A stretch of DNA of 15,055 nucleotides, taken from contig CALROG020000052.1 in the NCBI GenBank assembly GCA_943369755.1, positions 1 to 15,055 on the forward strand. Direction: 5' to 3'. Position 1 is the stretch's first letter. Each line of letters opens with the position of its first letter. Below are positions 7,098-14,117 of the stretch, one piece after another. The translations under genes and the position numbers were made by a program. Below the pieces are notes generated by a model. The model saw nothing but the letters and a program-made list of their open reading frames with translations. It made no database searches and was not told the DNA's origin. The stretch is from CALROG01 sp943369755. GTDB lineage: Bacteria; Pseudomonadota; Gammaproteobacteria; Burkholderiales; Burkholderiaceae_C.

Positions 7098-7127
7098 GAT
7101 AAAGACCACCAGTCACAATTGATTGTT

Positions 7128-8054
7128 ATGAATACGAAAACAATAGACACCGCCGGTGCCGACCTGAACACGCTGCGCGTGTTTGCCGCTGTGGCTGACG
7201 CCGGGGGCATTACGGCCGGTGCAGAGCTGCTGGGCCTGAGCAAGGCGCGCGTGAGCATTGAGGTCAGCCGCCTGGAGGCGCTGCTGGGCGTCAGCCTGTT
7301 CAGCCGCACCACGCGCCGCGTGGCCCTGACCGATGCCGGGCAAGCCCTGTACGCCCAGGCCGTGCCGCCGCTGCGCGACCTGCAGGACGCACTGGCCCAG
7401 GCGCAGGCCGGGCAGGGCGCGGCGGTGCTCACCGGCACGCTGCGCATCAGCGCCACGGTGGACCATGCGGCACAGTCGCTTGCACCCATCGTCGCTGCGT
7501 TTGCCGCGCAGCACCCGCAGTTGCAGATCGACCTGCGCAGCAGCGACCGTGTGGTGGACATCGTGAAGGACGGCATCGACGTGGCCATCCGCATGGGCTG
7601 GCTGCGCGACTCCAGCTTGCGCGCCACCAAACTGGCTGAGTTTGAGCAGCACGTGGTGGCCGCTCCCGGCTATCTGGCGCGGCACGGCACGCCCCAAAAG
7701 CCCGAAGACCTGGCCCAACACCTGTGGATTGCCTTGAGCGTGCTGCCCACGCCGCTGACCTGGAAGTTCACCGGCCCCCGCAACCAGCAGCGCACCGTGC
7801 GCATGACCAGCCGCCTGCGGTGCGACTCCGCTGCAGCAGCGCGCGCGCTGCTGCAGGCCGGCGCAGGCATCTCGGTGCTGGACAGCTACAGCGCCGGGCG
7901 GGCCGTGCAAGACGGCAGCCTTGTGCGCCTGCTGCCCCAGTGGCAGCTACCCCGTGGCGGTGTGCACGCCGTGTATGCGCCGGGTCGGCATGTGCAGGCG
8001 AAGGTGAGGGCGTTCATTGATTTTTATGGGCAGAGGTTGGCCCACTCGGCATGA
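7128..8054 (+). CDS. LysR-family transcriptional regulator
   Basis: From the ATG at 7128 the protein has 308 residues, typical for the family. The winged helix-turn-helix spans residues 13-72, with LRVFAAVADAGGITAGAELLGLSKARVSIEVSRLEALLGVSLFSRTTRRVALTDAG. The C-terminal part is the two-lobed substrate-binding fold, including DGIDVAIRMGWLRDSSL and VAAPGYLARHGTP, seen in the subgroup that controls neighbouring oxidoreductases. The frame could also begin at a TTG at 7119, but the ATG is simpler. It is divergent from the reductase gene at 7038, which it probably regulates, and it convergently abuts the DUF924 gene with only six bases between stops. The effector is unknown. Confidence 0.93.
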   Translation: MNTKTIDTAGADLNTLRVFAAVADAGGITAGAELLGLSKARVSIEVSRLEALLGVSLFSRTTRRVALTDAGQALYAQAVPPLRDLQDALAQAQAGQGAAVLTGTLRISATVDHAAQSLAPIVAAFAAQHPQLQIDLRSSDRVVDIVKDGIDVAIRMGWLRDSSLRATKLAEFEQHVVAAPGYLARHGTPQKPEDLAQHLWIALSVLPTPLTWKFTGPRNQQRTVRMTSRLRCDSAAAARALLQAGAGISVLDSYSAGRAVQDGSLVRLLPQWQLPRGGVHAVYAPGRHVQAKVRAFIDFYGQRLAHSA

Positions 8055-8060
8055 CAGCCC

Positions 8061-8615
8061 TTAGCCAGCGAAGCCGCCGTCTGCCAGAAAGCGCTGCTCT
8101 TCCGGCGTCGTGGTCCGCTCCAACAAAGCATTGCGATGCGGAAAGCGCCCGAACTTTTCGATGATTTCGCGGTGCACCTGCGCATGGTGTCGTGCGTCGG
8201 GCCCCAAGGCCGTGCACAGTACCAGCGCCTGGTCCTGGTCGCGCAGGTCTTCGGAATGCATGTAGGGCAGATAAAAGAAGTTGCGCAGGGCTTGCTCGGT
8301 CTGCTGGTCGTGGCCGGCCGCAAGGGCCATGCGGGCCACGTCGCGCGCTATGGCGTCAGTGGCAAACATGCGTGCGGTGCCGCGAAATGAATTGCGCGGG
8401 AACTGGTCCAGCAGGATCAGCAAGGCCAGTGACCCTTCTGCGGTGGCGGCCCAATGGGCCAGCTCGCCACGCGCCGCGGCTTCGTGCGCGGCCATGAAGC
8501 GCGCACGGAAGTCCGCGTCGAAGGTTTCGTCTTTCTTGAACCAGCGTTGGGGGCCGGCGTCGCGCCAGAAATGCGCGACGTCTGTTGCAGTGGCGACAGG
8601 GGTAGGGGTGCTCAT
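8061..8615 (-). CDS. DUF924-family protein
   Basis: The 184-residue protein carries the blocks I associate with the DUF924 family: VAHFWRDAGPQRWFKKDETFDADFRARF (13-40), LILLDQFPRNSFRGTARMFATD (66-87), NFFYLPYMHSEDLRDQDQAL (112-131) and a C-terminal FGRFPHRNALLER. These helical proteins have tetratricopeptide-like folds. No biochemical role is established that I can cite. The ATG at 8615 is chosen because the family begins close to 'V-x-x-FW', and upstream codons run into the riboswitch region and look non-coding. No strong ribosome-binding site is visible; AGG lies only one base from the ATG. It is convergent with lysR and divergent from the riboswitch/ribH unit, so it shares no operon with either. 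Confidence 0.88.
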   Translation of the reverse strand: MSTPTPVATATDVAHFWRDAGPQRWFKKDETFDADFRARFMAAHEAAARGELAHWAATAEGSLALLILLDQFPRNSFRGTARMFATDAIARDVARMALAAGHDQQTEQALRNFFYLPYMHSEDLRDQDQALVLCTALGPDARHHAQVHREIIEKFGRFPHRNALLERTTTPEEQRFLADGGFAG

Positions 8616-8634
8616 GCCTTCTAGAATAACGCTG

Positions 8635-8663
8635 CCGGCCCCGTACCTGATGTTCGGGGCCGG
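8635..8663 (+). promoter_or_regulatory. Strong hairpin directly before the FMN riboswitch
   Basis: CCGGCCCCG (8635-8643) and CGGGGCCGG (8655-8663) form a perfect nine-base stem with an 11-base loop, extendable by two G-T pairs. It ends two bases before the riboswitch P1 stem. A TAGAAT at 8622-8627 could be the -10 of the ribH promoter, which would make this hairpin the 5' end of the leader. No -35 was found, so the promoter is tentative. Confidence 0.5.
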
Positions 8664-8664
8664 T

Positions 8665-8820
8665 GCGTTCTCAGGGCGGGGTGAAATTCCCCACCGGCGG
8701 TATCTGCAGGGCAACTTGCAGGAGCCCGCGAGCGCCCGGCGTCACCCTTGTGGCGCCGGGGTCAGCAGACCCGGTGCGATGCCGGGGCCGACGGTCACAG
8801 TCCGGATGAAAGAGAAACGC
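8665..8820 (+). promoter_or_regulatory. FMN riboswitch (RFN element)
   Basis: The conserved RFN blocks appear in order: GGGTGAAATTCCCCACCGG-type sequence at about 8678-8697, then GCGGTAT, GAGCCCGCGAGC (8722-8733), GGGTCAGCAGACCCGGTG (8759-8776), the GCCGGGGCCGACGGTCACAG block (8781-8800), and AGTCCGGATGAAAGAG (8799-8814). The outer P1 stem is GCGTTCTC (8665-8672) with GAGAAACGC (8812-8820), one base bulged. FMN riboswitches bind flavin mononucleotide in the mRNA leader and switch off riboflavin synthesis or uptake genes. The downstream gene is a lumazine synthase, which agrees. It ends about 75 bases before the ribH start codon. Confidence 0.96.
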
Positions 8821-8855
8821 GCCAGCGGCCGCCCTTGCCAGGGTGGCCGCTGGCG
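8820..8855 (+). terminator. Long hairpin after the riboswitch, probable expression platform
   Basis: CGCCAGCGGCCGCCC (8820-8834) pairs with GGGTGGCCGCTGGCG (8841-8855) through 15 base pairs including one G-T pair, with loop TTGCCA. Its base can extend to 8818, overlapping the last three bases of the riboswitch P1 3' strand, so the two compete slightly. No T-tract follows. It may act as a factor-assisted terminator or a spacer structure rather than a classic intrinsic terminator. Confidence 0.6.
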
Positions 8856-8895
8856 TGCGCCCTGATTCATCGATCCACGCAAGGCACAGGACCCA

Positions 8896-9381
8896 ATGAA
8901 TCAGACCCAGAAGAAACCCGCTACCGCGCCGCGCTGCCGCGTGGCCATCGTCAGCGCCAGCTGGCACCGCGACATCGTCGAGCAGGCCGTGCAGTCCGCC
9001 CGCGCCGAGCTCGGGCGATTGCGACCCGATGGCGTGCGCATTGACGAGCTCATCGTGCCCGGCGCGTTTGAAATCCCGCTCATCGCCCGGCGCCTGGCGG
9101 CCAGCGGTCGGGTGGATGCCGTGATTGCCTGCGCGCTGGTGGTCAACGGTGGTGTGTACCGCCACGAGTTTGTGGCCGGTGCCGTGATTGACGGGCTGAT
9201 GCGCGTGCAGCTGGACACTGACGTACCGGTGTTCTCTGCCGTGCTGACCCCACGCGACTTTCACGAGCATGACGACCACCGCGAATTTTTCAGCGCGCAC
9301 TTCGTCAAAAAGGGTGTGGAGGTGGCGCAAGCCTGCGTGCAGACGCTGGACGCGCTGCAGGGCCTGCCGCTGAGTCCCTGA
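8896..9381 (+). CDS. ribH2: Type II 6,7-dimethyl-8-ribityllumazine synthase
   Basis: This enzyme joins 5-amino-6-ribitylamino-uracil with 3,4-dihydroxybutanone phosphate to give 6,7-dimethyl-8-ribityllumazine, the step before riboflavin synthase. The 161-residue protein matches my recollection of Brucella RibH2 closely along its length: IVSASWHRDIV (18-28), VPGAFEIPL (54-62), VVNGGVYRHEFVAGAVIDGLMRVQLDTDVPV (82-112), VLTPRDFHEHDDHREFF and AHFVKKGVEVA. Type I enzymes instead carry a VIRGETxHF-like block, absent here. Type II enzymes tend to assemble as decamers and are often under FMN riboswitch control, as seen here. AGGA at 8888-8891 lies four bases before the ATG. No other rib gene lies in the window, so a second, housekeeping ribH elsewhere is likely (inference). 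Confidence 0.94.
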   Translation: MNQTQKKPATAPRCRVAIVSASWHRDIVEQAVQSARAELGRLRPDGVRIDELIVPGAFEIPLIARRLAASGRVDAVIACALVVNGGVYRHEFVAGAVIDGLMRVQLDTDVPVFSAVLTPRDFHEHDDHREFFSAHFVKKGVEVAQACVQTLDALQGLPLSP

Positions 9382-9433
9382 GCCAGCTTTCCCGCGCGGG
9401 CCTGTAAGAACCCGTCCCAGCGCCCGACGAACC

Positions 9434-9455
9434 TGGCAGAGGAGTGGTTCTGCCA
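9434..9455 (+). promoter_or_regulatory. Hairpin presenting the ribosome-binding site of the histidine kinase gene
   Basis: TGGCAGA (9434-9440) and TCTGCCA (9449-9455) form a perfect seven-base stem whose eight-base loop, GGAGTGGT, contains the Shine-Dalgarno sequence. The last stem base is the A of the ATG start codon. Such placement could modulate initiation. The effect is inferred; only the symmetry is seen. Confidence 0.45.
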
Positions 9456-11299
9456 TGAAAACCCAACGCAAGTTTGCCTATGTGGGCGTCGCGCTGGGCC
9501 TGGTGGGCGCACTGTGGTTCTTGTATTCCAAAACCCAGAGCGTCGACTTTGCCCGTGAAAACCTGATCATTGCCGACTTGCGCGAGCTGGAGGCGCTGGA
9601 TGCGGAGTGGACCGTTGACTCGCTACGCGCCAAGACCGGCATTAACCGCCAGTACGAAAAAGGCCGCACCCCGGCCGAACGGGTGGCCAAAGCCACCGAG
9701 CGGCTGACCGGCGAGATTGCGGCCACGGGCGTGGGTGAGGCTTCAACCCGCCTGCAAGCCGTCAAAGCGGTGTTTGCGCAAAAGGAAGCGGTGACGCGCC
9801 GCTTTGCCGAGCAAAACCGCATCCTGCGCGAGTCGCTGCTGTTCGTGACTGACGAGAGCGCCGACTTGCTGGCGCTGCTGCGTGTGCAGCAACGTGATGC
9901 CGCCCAGGCCAAGAGCGCCAAGGGCACGCCTTCTTTGGAGTCGTTGAGTGAGCTGAGCGTGCGCATCAATGAACTGCTGACCGAGACCCTGAAGTACAAC
10001 CTGCTGAGCGACGCATCGGCCCTGAAGCGGATCGAGTCCAACCTCAGCGGCCTGGCGAGCGTGCTGACCCAGTACCCGCCTTATCTGGCGGGCCCCACCG
10101 AAACGCTGTTGGCCAAGTTCAACGGTGTGCAGCGCCAAAAGGCGGTAGAAGACCAGTTGCTCAACGAAATTGGCGCGCTGCCGACCCAGCAACGCATTGC
10201 CGACACCGAGCGCGCCTTGGACGCCAGCCGCCAGGCAGCCCAGGACAAAACGGACTTTTACCGCGCGCTGTTGATCGGTTATTCGGTGCTGCTGCTGGCG
10301 CTGATCGCCTGGTTTGCCTGGCGCCTGGTGGTCAGCTACCGGTTGATTCAGGAGCAAAACGCCAAGTTGCACGACGCCAATGAAAACCTGGAGCAACGGG
10401 TGACGGCCCGCACCATGGAGCTGCGCGATGCGCTGAGCCATTTGAAGGAGTCCGAGGCGGCGCTGATCCAGTCTGAAAAAATGTCTTCCCTGGGCCAGAT
10501 GATTGCTGGCGTGGCGCACGAGATCAACACGCCATTGGCCTATGTGCGCAATGGCTTGCAAGTGCTGGAAGAACAGCTTCCGCAGACGGCGGACTTGCCA
10601 GGCGAAACCCGTAAGCTGCTTTCGCTGCTGGCCGACGGGGGCAGCGAAGCCGAGGTTGGCGCGCAGTATGGCCGGGTTCACGAGCTGTGCCTGACTGCAG
10701 AGTCGGGGCACGGCCCGGCCGAGCTGGCGGGTGTGATCAAGGACGGCATCTACGGCATTGAGCAGATTTCTGAAATCGTCACCAACCTCAAGAACTTCAG
10801 CCGGCTGGACCGCAGCAAGGTTGCGCATTTCAGCCTCAACGAGGGGCTGGAAAGCACTTTGGTGATTGCCCGCAACCTGGTCAAGAACAAGCAGATTGAA
10901 AAGGATTTTTGCGACCAGCCGTTTGTGACCGGCTCGCCGTCGCAAATCAACCAGGTGTTCTTGAACCTTATTTCCAACGCGGCGCAGGCCACCGGGCCCG
11001 ATGGCGTGATTCGCCTGAGCACCCGGGTGCGGGGCGCCGTTGCGGTGGTCGAGGTGGCCGACAACGGCAGCGGCATTCCGGCGGATGTGCTGCCCAAGAT
11101 TTTTGACCCGTTCTTCACCACCAAGAAGATTGGCGAGGGCACCGGGCTCGGTTTGTCCATCGCCTACAAGATCATCAACGAGCACGGTGGTCGGATTGAG
11201 GTGTCGTCCGAGCCGGGCAAGGGCACCCGCTTCACCATCACGCTACCGGTAGATGTGATGCAGGAACACAAGTCAGGCGAGGTGAGCCATGCAGCCTGA
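9455..11299 (+). CDS. Membrane sensor histidine kinase with all-helical periplasmic domain
   Basis: The 614-residue protein has a transmembrane helix at 8-24, a large helical periplasmic region (about 27-265), and a second helix at about 270-294. A coiled linker follows (300-340), then the H-box SLGQMIAGVAHEINTP (345-360, phospho-acceptor H355). The HATPase part shows NQVFLNLISNAAQA (499-512), DNGSGIP (536-542), FDPFFTTK (550-557) and GTGLGLSI (562-569). The periplasmic region resembles what is called the DAHL sensor domain, but I cannot verify that without a search. An unusual insert of roughly 50 residues lies between the H-box helix and the next conserved helix (about 371-427). The kinase has no receiver domain of its own. 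Its stop codon overlaps the next gene by 11 bases, so the Ser/Thr kinase-receiver fusion is the likely phosphorylation partner. It starts 73 bases after ribH2. Confidence 0.92.
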   Translation: MKTQRKFAYVGVALGLVGALWFLYSKTQSVDFARENLIIADLRELEALDAEWTVDSLRAKTGINRQYEKGRTPAERVAKATERLTGEIAATGVGEASTRLQAVKAVFAQKEAVTRRFAEQNRILRESLLFVTDESADLLALLRVQQRDAAQAKSAKGTPSLESLSELSVRINELLTETLKYNLLSDASALKRIESNLSGLASVLTQYPPYLAGPTETLLAKFNGVQRQKAVEDQLLNEIGALPTQQRIADTERALDASRQAAQDKTDFYRALLIGYSVLLLALIAWFAWRLVVSYRLIQEQNAKLHDANENLEQRVTARTMELRDALSHLKESEAALIQSEKMSSLGQMIAGVAHEINTPLAYVRNGLQVLEEQLPQTADLPGETRKLLSLLADGGSEAEVGAQYGRVHELCLTAESGHGPAELAGVIKDGIYGIEQISEIVTNLKNFSRLDRSKVAHFSLNEGLESTLVIARNLVKNKQIEKDFCDQPFVTGSPSQINQVFLNLISNAAQATGPDGVIRLSTRVRGAVAVVEVADNGSGIPADVLPKIFDPFFTTKKIGEGTGLGLSIAYKIINEHGGRIEVSSEPGKGTRFTITLPVDVMQEHKSGEVSHAA

Positions 11300-13208
11300 C
11301 AACAGCCCACGGCGTATTGGCAAGTACCTCATCGAGCGCGAGCTGGGCCGCGGCGGTATGGGCGTGGTCTATGAAGGCACCGACCCCCTGATTGAGCGCC
11401 GCGTGGCCATCAAGACCGTCGTCAAGAACCTGCTGGAAGCCAGCGAAGCGCAAGCCATGATGCAGCGCTTCAAGCGTGAGGCCCAGGCGGCGGGGCGCTT
11501 GACGCACCCCAACATCGTGGCGGTGTACGAGTACGGTGAAGACGACGAGCTGGCCTACATTGCGATGGAGCATGTGACCGGGCGCGGGCTGGACGAAACC
11601 ATGCACCTGGGGCAGCCCCTGGCCACGGACCTGGTGCGCTCGGTGGCCGCGCAGTTGCTGGAGGCGCTGCAGTTTGCCCACGGCCTGGGGGTGGTGCATC
11701 GCGACATCAAGCCATCCAACCTGATGATGACGGCAGACGGCAAGCTGAAGGTTTGCGATTTCGGCATTGCCCAGCTGGAGTCGTCAAAGCTCACGCAGGT
11801 GGGCACGGTGCTGGGAACCCCCAGCTATATGTCGCCCGAGCAAATCCAGGGCCAGGCCACCGACCGGCGCTCTGACCTGTTCTCTGCCGGCGTCTTGATC
11901 TATTTGCTGCTGACCGGGCAAAAGCCCTTCCCGGGCGACACCATTACCGCGCTGATCCATTCAGTGCTCAAGGGTGAATTTGCTGCGCCGACCGAGGTCA
12001 ACCCCGGCCTGGACACGGCGTTTGACGCCGTGCTGGCCCGGGCACTGGCGCTGCGGCCTGACGAGCGCTTTCAGAGCGCCGCAGAGTTTGCGCGCGCGCT
12101 TGAAGCCGCCTTCGACGGTAAAACGTGGAACCCCCTGGACGACTTTGACACGACGGTTCAGGTGCTCAAGCCGCAAGCGCCACGCGGCCCGGCTACGCCG
12201 CTGCCCACGGTTCGCAAGATCGACTTTTCTGCGGTGCAGCGCAAGATTGGCGCGCTGGACGCCACCCGGGCGCAAACCACACCAATTGCTGGCGACCGCC
12301 TGCGCGTGCTGTTTGTGGACGACGAGGAGCGCATTCTCTCGGCACTGCGCCTGCTCTTCAAGCACCAGTACGAGGTGCATGTGGCCACCGAAGGCGCGCA
12401 GGCGCTTGAGTTGATGGCGCAGCAACACTTTCATGTGATCGTCAGCGATCAGCGCATGCCCACCATGACCGGTACCGAGCTGTTGTCCAAGGCACGGGTG
12501 GCGTCGCCCAACACGGTGCGCATTTTGCTGACCGGTTACTCTGACCTGGCGGCCATTGTGGGTTCGGTCAATGAGGGCGAGGTCTACCGTTTCGCCAGCA
12601 AGCCCTGGAACACGGTTGAAATCCGTACCCTGTTGGCCGAAGCCGCGGCCATTGGCGCGGCGCTGGAGCACGCGGCACCCGTGCTGGCCAGCGATACCAA
12701 GCCCGAAGAAGCGGTGTTGTTCCTGGACCAGGACCGCGAGGTGTATCTGGCCGCACGGGACCTGCTGGGGCGCTCGTACCGTGTGTTGCATGCGGCCGAC
12801 CTGGCTGCTGCCCTGCAGGCACTGCACACCGACAAAGTGGCCGTGCTGGTGGCCGACATTGAAGACACCAAGCGAAGCCACCAGACCTTTTTCAAGCTGC
12901 TAAAGCAAGAGCACCCCGAGATCGTGACGATTGCAATGACCTCGGCCTCAGACTCCGACCTGGTGATCGAGTTGATCAACCAGGCGCGAATTTTCCGGTT
13001 CCTGAACAAGCCATTGAAACTGCCGACCTTGCAGGGTCATGTAGAGGCCGCCATGAACCAGTTTGCGCGGCAAAAGGCGCAGCCCAAGCTGCTGCAACAG
13101 CAAAAGGTGCAAGCCAGCGCCGCTGAACAGCACCACCCCGAGGGCTCGGTCGGCGGGCTGATTCTGAAGTCTTTGCGCGCCTTTGGGCGGCGCTTTACTT
13201 TGCCCTGA
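11289..13208 (+). CDS. Hanks-type Ser/Thr protein kinase fused to two receiver domains
   Basis: The 639-residue protein begins with a complete eukaryotic-like kinase domain (about 11-275): glycine loop GRGGMGVV (20-27), ATP-binding K42, helix-C E64, catalytic HRDIKPSN (137-144, D139), DFG (157-159) and SPE (182-184). A Pro-rich linker (292-335) leads to receiver domain 1 (about 337-455) with acidic D344/D345, phospho-acceptor D387 (SDQRMP), T415 and K438. Receiver 2 (about 473-592) keeps D480, D523, T551 and K574, but Q481 replaces the second acidic residue and the usual M-P after the acceptor is missing, so it may be weakly active or inactive. A Gln-rich tail ends in a basic amphipathic stretch. 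No transmembrane helix is seen, so it is cytoplasmic. The 11-base overlap with the histidine kinase suggests that kinase phosphorylates D387 to control Ser/Thr kinase activity (inference). Confidence 0.93.
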   Translation: MQPDNSPRRIGKYLIERELGRGGMGVVYEGTDPLIERRVAIKTVVKNLLEASEAQAMMQRFKREAQAAGRLTHPNIVAVYEYGEDDELAYIAMEHVTGRGLDETMHLGQPLATDLVRSVAAQLLEALQFAHGLGVVHRDIKPSNLMMTADGKLKVCDFGIAQLESSKLTQVGTVLGTPSYMSPEQIQGQATDRRSDLFSAGVLIYLLLTGQKPFPGDTITALIHSVLKGEFAAPTEVNPGLDTAFDAVLARALALRPDERFQSAAEFARALEAAFDGKTWNPLDDFDTTVQVLKPQAPRGPATPLPTVRKIDFSAVQRKIGALDATRAQTTPIAGDRLRVLFVDDEERILSALRLLFKHQYEVHVATEGAQALELMAQQHFHVIVSDQRMPTMTGTELLSKARVASPNTVRILLTGYSDLAAIVGSVNEGEVYRFASKPWNTVEIRTLLAEAAAIGAALEHAAPVLASDTKPEEAVLFLDQDREVYLAARDLLGRSYRVLHAADLAAALQALHTDKVAVLVADIEDTKRSHQTFFKLLKQEHPEIVTIAMTSASDSDLVIELINQARIFRFLNKPLKLPTLQGHVEAAMNQFARQKAQPKLLQQQKVQASAAEQHHPEGSVGGLILKSLRAFGRRFTLP

Positions 13209-13212
13209 AGGC

Positions 13213-14115
13213 TCAGCCTGCGCGGCGTTCTTCCATGGCGCGGATCAGCGCCCGGGCTTCGTCGCCTTCGGGTATCGGCTGGCCGCTGTCGCGCCACTGC
13301 ACGGCGGCCTTGAAGCCCTCGGCCTGCGCGTACCTGCGAAACCACAGGCCTTCAGGGTTATGCCGGGTGATGCCGTCAAACACGGTGGCCATCTGCTGGC
13401 TTTGCTCCAGCCCCATCGCCAACATGACCTGGTTGATCACCATTTTGTGCATGGCCAGGTGGCTGCGCGGCACACCGGCAATGCGGTTGGCCAGTTTCAT
13501 GGTGGCTGCTTCCAGCTGGTCGGCAGGAACGGCTTCGTTGGCCAGGCCCCAGGCGGCTGCGGTGCTGCCGTCTATGGTGTCGCCAGTGAACATGAGTTGT
13601 TTGGCCCGCGTCGGCCCCAGCCGGTAGGTCCACATCGCGGTGGTGGGGCAGCCCCACACGCGCGTGGGCATGTAGCCAATGCAGGCATCGTCAGCCATGA
13701 CCAGCAAGTCGCAGCACAGCGCAATGTCGCTGCCGCCGGCCGCTGCGTAACCATGCACCTTGGCGATGGTGGGCTTGGCGCTTTTCCACAGGGTCATGAA
13801 GTCTTCGGTGTTGCGCTTCATGTAGGCGTAGTCAACCATCGGGTCCCAGGGCGTGCGCTCCTGTTGGCAGGGGTGGTCGATCTCGCCTTCGCCAAACTGG
13901 GTCAGGTCGTAGCCGCCACAAAAGCCCTTGCCCGCGCCTTCCACCACGATCACATGCACCTCGTCGTCGGCGTTGGCCCACTCCACGGCAGCACGTATCT
14001 CGCGCGGCGTGTCGTCGTTGATGGCGTTCAGCCGCTCGGGCCGGTTCAGCAGCAGGCGGGCCACGCGGGGGTTGCTGGCGTCTTTGTCAATACGCAAGGT
14101 GTTGAAGCTGGGCAT
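13213..14115 (-). CDS. Crotonase/enoyl-CoA hydratase-family protein with altered active site
   Basis: The 300-residue protein has the crotonase oxyanion block KGFCGGYDL (63-71) and the second block VHGYAAAGGSDIALCCDLLVMAD (120-142). Enoyl-CoA hydratases usually carry two catalytic glutamates: one after the GG-x motif and one in a 'G-x-PE' segment about 20 residues later. Here the first position is D130, and the second segment reads IGYMPTRVWG (146-155) with no glutamate. Hydratase activity is therefore doubtful; another crotonase reaction (isomerase, hydrolase, dehalogenase or decarboxylase type) is possible. It starts two bases after the acyltransferase stop codon, so both are in one operon. 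It is convergent with the Ser/Thr kinase gene, four bases between stops. Cytoplasmic; CoA thioester substrate unknown. Confidence 0.9.
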   Translation of the reverse strand: MPSFNTLRIDKDASNPRVARLLLNRPERLNAINDDTPREIRAAVEWANADDEVHVIVVEGAGKGFCGGYDLTQFGEGEIDHPCQQERTPWDPMVDYAYMKRNTEDFMTLWKSAKPTIAKVHGYAAAGGSDIALCCDLLVMADDACIGYMPTRVWGCPTTAMWTYRLGPTRAKQLMFTGDTIDGSTAAAWGLANEAVPADQLEAATMKLANRIAGVPRSHLAMHKMVINQVMLAMGLEQSQQMATVFDGITRHNPEGLWFRRYAQAEGFKAAVQWRDSGQPIPEGDEARALIRAMEERRAG

Positions 14116-14117
14116 GG

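Noticed and set aside
8889..8894. GACCC beside the ribH ribosome-binding site, identical to the 3' arm of a riboswitch helix (8768-8772), as an alternative pairing partner for GGGTC at 8759
   Set aside because: Only five base pairs, and the predicted logic (site freed when FMN is bound) is opposite to the known off-switch behaviour.
9391..9400. Palindrome CCCGCGCGGG after ribH2
   Set aside because: No room for a loop and no T-tract; common by chance in such GC-rich DNA.
9743..11185. 480-codon minus-strand open frame opposite the histidine kinase
   Set aside because: Composition is that of a reverse-strand shadow and the plus strand encodes clear kinase motifs throughout.
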